The position numbers were made by a program, and so were the translations under genes. From contig ONJJ01000024.1 of NCBI GenBank assembly GCA_900318115.1, positions 1-47,775 on the forward strand: a DNA stretch of 47,775 bases, given 5' to 3'. Below the pieces are notes generated by a model. The model saw only the letters and a list, made by a program, of their open reading frames with translations. It searched no databases and was not told where the DNA came from. This stretch comes from an uncultured Prevotellaceae bacterium (GTDB lineage Bacteria; Bacteroidota; Bacteroidia; Bacteroidales; Bacteroidaceae). This document shows positions 44,612 to 47,775 of the stretch, piece by piece (the first letter of the stretch is position 1; every line of letters begins with the position of its first letter).

Positions 44612-44707
44612 ACCCGCCTCCCCCCGTTTTTTCTTGGAAACTATATTCTTTAGCATATTTCCGGCAGAAAATCCAGTCTCCCTCTTGCCCCGTCGGATTG
44701 TTTCTGC

Positions 44708-44715
44708 TATTTTTG
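44708..44715 (+). promoter_or_regulatory. -7 box TATTTTTG of the Sel1-repeat gene
   Basis: TAnnTTTG match 26 bp before the ATG at 44741. It is divergent from P3, about 100 bp away. Confidence 0.55.
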
Positions 44716-44740
44716 CAAAAACAACGAAAAAATTTGGATT

Positions 44741-46951
44741 ATGGCAGATAGTGAATGGTACGACAAGGCATGCGAACTCATGGGACGCGAAGAGTATGCC
44801 GAGGCTATGGCTTGTTTCAAGAAAGCCATTGAAGAGGGAGACGCTCGTGCCTTTTTCGACATGGGTTCTATTTATATAGAGGGAATAGGTGTAGAAAAGG
44901 ATGAGAAGCAGGCTATTTACTACTTTCAGAAAGGAGCTAAGGCTGGAAATCCAGACTGTGCAGGGGCACTAGGATGTTGCTATCTATTACATATAGGTGT
45001 TGATATAGATCTCCAGAATGCAGCCTTTTACTTTGAAAAAGCTGCTAAGGCTGGTAATGTAACAGCAATGGCGAATCTTGGGAAATGCTATGAGGATGGA
45101 TTTGGTGTGAGCAAAAATCTAGAGAAAGCCCTGTACTGGTTGGAAAAAGCAGCTGGTGAAGGTTTGATTGATGCCATAGTATCACTGGGTTGCATCTATT
45201 TCGAAGGTGATTTGGTAGAAAGAGATCTGGAGAAAGCATTTGGCTACTTCAGCAGGGCTGCAGAGGAAGGTGACCCACTTGGAAAGCTAGAAGTCGCAAA
45301 ATTCTATGAAAAAGGGCTTTTTATCGCGAAAGATCTGGAGAAGGCCAAAGCACTTTATCTAGAAGTCTATGATGCTTTTTACGAGCTTGCTGCAACGGAG
45401 GACGATGCGCATGCTCAATTAATAATGGGAAATATCTATAAGAAAGGATTGCCACTTATTGGCATAGAGCAGGACTATGCTCAAGCTGCCATTTGGTATG
45501 AGAAATCTGCAGGAAAGGGAAATTTTTGGGCTCTAAACGCTTTAGGATGTTTGTATAAATTCGGATTGGGTGTCATCAAGAACCATGAGAAGTCTTTTAA
45601 TTGGTTTTTCCAGGGAGCTCAAAAGGGAGTTAGGTCTTGCTTGAATAATGTGGCAAATTGCTATTCTAATGGAGAAGGCGTACCAAAGGATTTACAGAAG
45701 GCTGCGGAATACTACATCAAGGCTGCTCAATTAGGATATCCCATAAGCCAGGTGATGGTGGGTCAAATGTATATGAAAGGTGAGGGTGTGGAACAAGACT
45801 TCACACAGGCTGTACGCTGGTTTAAGGAAAGTTGCAAGAAGGGCTACAGTAGCGCCTTTGCACTGTTGGGAGATTGCTACTTCCATGGACTGGGAGTGGA
45901 CAAGGACCAGGAGGAAGCCTTCCGACTCTATCAGGAAGGAGCAAAACGGGATGACCTCGAAGCAAAGGTCTCGATGGCAGAGTGCCTGATAGAAGGATGG
46001 GGTACGAAATGCAACTTCAATCAGGCTCGCGAGATTCTGGAATCCGTTTGCAATGAAGAGAAAGAATACCGCGAAACCCCTGTATCTTTAATAATAAGAG
46101 ATGGTACATGGGTGAATCCTTATAATAAGACATACTCGAATCTTTATGCCAAGGCGTACTATCTCCTGGGCCTCCTGTACAATTCCAAAAAAGGCACCGG
46201 CAAGGCTGAACCCTACAAGGCACTGGCCATGCTCCGAATGGCAGAAAAGCTGGGCTACGAGGGCGAGGGCAGACCGCTGAGCAAACTGATAGCAGAAGTC
46301 GAGGGCGCGTGCAATCTCAATTGCCAGCTGGAAATCAGGAAAGACAGACGTCCGAGGATTAGGAAATACCACATCTTTATCCACCACGACGACGACAGTG
46401 AGACGGAGGTCCAATTCAATTCTAACCGCCAGAAGTTCTGCTATATGCTGATGATGTTCTTCGCATCCAACGCATCCGACAAAGGCTCCATGCCGGGACT
46501 CACAGCAGCCTATTTCTGCTATGCCAGAGAGCGGCTCGTCAGCTTGGCCATGGAGACGGGGATGAAACCCATTAACTTTGAGGCGGAAATATGGATAGAC
46601 GAATTTATATATAAAAAAGGTTATAAGTACGACCCTCAAACATATTCCAACGAATTCACTAATTCTAAACTTCGTTTAAGCGAAAGCATGAGCGAAGATG
46701 AACTGGAATTCTTCGGTGTGAAAAGTGTAAAAAGAACAAGTGAAGAAGTTAACATTAAATACATAGCAGCCAGCCCAGAACAAATCATCATCCCAACGGA
46801 GCTGCAGAAATATGCATGCAACCTGCCCACTATGGAGTCTATGCGCCAGTTCAAGGCATATAGTCAACGAACCGCCGACTACAGCAAGTTCCTGCAAAGG
46901 TACGAAGAGGAGCTGGAGGACTGGTCCGAAGGCGGACTGGCCAACGAATAG
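44741..46951 (+). CDS. Sel1-like repeat protein
   Basis: 736 aa. Residues ~1-440 carry about ten Sel1 repeats of ~36 residues (for example YYFQKGAKAGNPDCAGALGC, YWLEKAAGEGLIDAIVSLGC, EYYIKAAQLGYPISQVMVGQ). Residues ~500-736 are a different domain that I do not recognise. Sel1 repeats bind proteins. Base composition changes inside the gene: 44,741-45,890 is AT-rich, about 45,890-46,560 GC-richer, then AT-rich again to ~46,800. Confidence 0.85.
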   Translation: MADSEWYDKACELMGREEYAEAMACFKKAIEEGDARAFFDMGSIYIEGIGVEKDEKQAIYYFQKGAKAGNPDCAGALGCCYLLHIGVDIDLQNAAFYFEKAAKAGNVTAMANLGKCYEDGFGVSKNLEKALYWLEKAAGEGLIDAIVSLGCIYFEGDLVERDLEKAFGYFSRAAEEGDPLGKLEVAKFYEKGLFIAKDLEKAKALYLEVYDAFYELAATEDDAHAQLIMGNIYKKGLPLIGIEQDYAQAAIWYEKSAGKGNFWALNALGCLYKFGLGVIKNHEKSFNWFFQGAQKGVRSCLNNVANCYSNGEGVPKDLQKAAEYYIKAAQLGYPISQVMVGQMYMKGEGVEQDFTQAVRWFKESCKKGYSSAFALLGDCYFHGLGVDKDQEEAFRLYQEGAKRDDLEAKVSMAECLIEGWGTKCNFNQAREILESVCNEEKEYRETPVSLIIRDGTWVNPYNKTYSNLYAKAYYLLGLLYNSKKGTGKAEPYKALAMLRMAEKLGYEGEGRPLSKLIAEVEGACNLNCQLEIRKDRRPRIRKYHIFIHHDDDSETEVQFNSNRQKFCYMLMMFFASNASDKGSMPGLTAAYFCYARERLVSLAMETGMKPINFEAEIWIDEFIYKKGYKYDPQTYSNEFTNSKLRLSESMSEDELEFFGVKSVKRTSEEVNIKYIAASPEQIIIPTELQKYACNLPTMESMRQFKAYSQRTADYSKFLQRYEEELEDWSEGGLANE

Positions 46952-46959
46952 CGGGCTCA

Positions 46960-46994
46960 GATTTCGCAAATGATATACTGGTATACTGGTATAC
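46960..46994 (+). repeat. Boundary repeat R4
   Basis: GATTTCGCAAATGATATACT shared with R2 and R3, then TATAC at 46974, 46982 and 46990. It lies right after the Sel1 gene, before the IS21 remnant. Confidence 0.85.
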
Positions 46995-47034
46995 GGAAAC
47001 CGGCACAAAAACGGAGCACACCATCCGGTGCTGA

Positions 47035-47076
47035 AAACGGACGATATCCACCCACCCAAAACGGGGATATCCGTTT
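47035..47076. repeat. Imperfect inverted repeat at the IS21 remnant's 3' side
   Basis: AAACGGACGATATCC (47035-47049) pairs with GGATATCCGTTT (47065-47076) apart from a 3-nt bulge. It may be an IS end structure or a terminator. Confidence 0.4.
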
Positions 47077-47090
47077 ACTTTTCTGACTCT

Positions 47091-47775
47091 TTAGCCTAAT
47101 GGCGATGCAAAATTAGTCATTTTTTCTGATTCCGTACATCTTTGATTACTTTTTTGACGCAGAGAGGCTCCTTTTAGTTCGAATCGTACACTTGTGTGCA
47201 CCAGACGGTCAAGGATGGCATCTGCGGCTGTGGTGTTTCCCTTCATCACGTCATACCAGTCGGATACTGGTAACTGTGAGATCATGATGGTGGCTTTCTG
47301 CCCGTGCCTGTCCTCTATGATTTCCATGAAGTCAAGCAGCTGCTGACCGTCGAGTACATTCATGCCAAAGTCGTCCCGTATGAGCAGGTCTGTCTGCGCA
47401 AGCTTGGCAAAGAAACGGTGCAGTGTGCTGGAGATGCGTGCAAGGGCAATCTCTTCGAAGAGGCGGTAGACATTGTAGTATGCCACCCGTTCATGCAGGC
47501 CTGATGCCCCAGGGCAGTACCGAGCCAGCTCTTGCCTGTTCCTGTAGCTCCTGTGATGAGCACGGATACTCCCTTGCGTACATAGTCGCATGTGGCAAGG
47601 TTGAGCACTTTCTGCTTGTCCACTCCGCGCTTGCCGTCGTAGATGACCTCGCTGATTGAGGCCTGATAGCGGAAGCGGGCCTTCTTCACGTAGTGGTTTG
47701 CTGTCTCCTTGTTGATGCCGACTATACCGGCTGCCTTGCGGTTGGAGACGCCATCCTGCTTCAAGAGCAGTAGTT
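47091..47775 (-). pseudogene. istB: IS21-family IstB-like gene, frameshifted, cut by window edge
   Basis: The upstream frame (to 47360) gives a short HTH-like start (GVSNRKAAGIVGINKETANHY) that resembles IstA, then IstB-type FRYQASISEVIYDGKRGVDK and the P-loop LITGATGTGKSW. Near 47482-47493 the homology jumps to another frame (VAYYNVYRLFEEIALARISS, LLIRDDFGMNVLD, TIMISQLPVSDWYDVM) that runs to 47091. A single indel separates the two. The frame is open past 47775, so the gene starts outside the window. IstB is the AAA+ helper of IstA transposase. Confidence 0.8.

Overview
The window looks like the chromosome of a Bacteroidota, most likely a Prevotella/Segatella-type gut or rumen species. The evidence is a pervasive TAnnTTTG -7 promoter box (often TACCTTTG), a secreted xylanase-feruloyl esterase resembling Prevotella Xyn10D-Fae1A, a T9SS sorting tail, a DUF4294 protein, ECF sigma/membrane-protein operons, and IS982- and IS21-like remnants. 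No tRNA, rRNA or CRISPR array was found.

Layout. 1-6 kb: the end of a wHTH protein, an IS982-like stub, and a minus-strand ECF sigma / anti-sigma-like / secreted repeat protein / outer-membrane barrel operon. 6-9 kb: a truncated Crp-like gene, a SatD-like/DUF3307 pair behind a striking operator array, and a lipoprotein. 9-14.4 kb: mutS directly downstream of a HEPN/nucleotidyltransferase pair, then pckA. 14.6-20.3 kb: a secreted calpain-like protease with a T9SS-tail protein, a lipoprotein, a RAYT transposase carrying palindromes and a minisatellite, and a second ECF operon with two matching ECF promoters. 20.4-28.7 kb: the xylanase-esterase, a TrmH/SpoU methyltransferase, nadA, a DUF4294 protein, a gluconate 5-dehydrogenase-like SDR, a probable structured ncRNA, and nadB.

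28.8-47 kb is the most unusual part. It holds sbcD-sbcC, then two small hypothetical genes, a divergent AddB-like PD-(D/E)XK protein, an AddA-like UvrD helicase-nuclease and another hypothetical gene, then an AAA+ ATPase and a WG-repeat protein on the minus strand, and a Sel1-repeat protein. Three promoters here (sbcDC, the 34,020 gene, the WG gene) share a CTAGCTAG palindrome exactly 37 bp start-to-start from an identical TACCTTTG box. Four copies of an 8-bp TATACTGR tandem repeat, three with a shared flank, sit at the borders of these transcription units. I propose a co-regulated DNA-end-processing module (repair or defence) as the best candidate for an undescribed system; its function is inference. 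The window ends in a frameshifted IS21 istB remnant.
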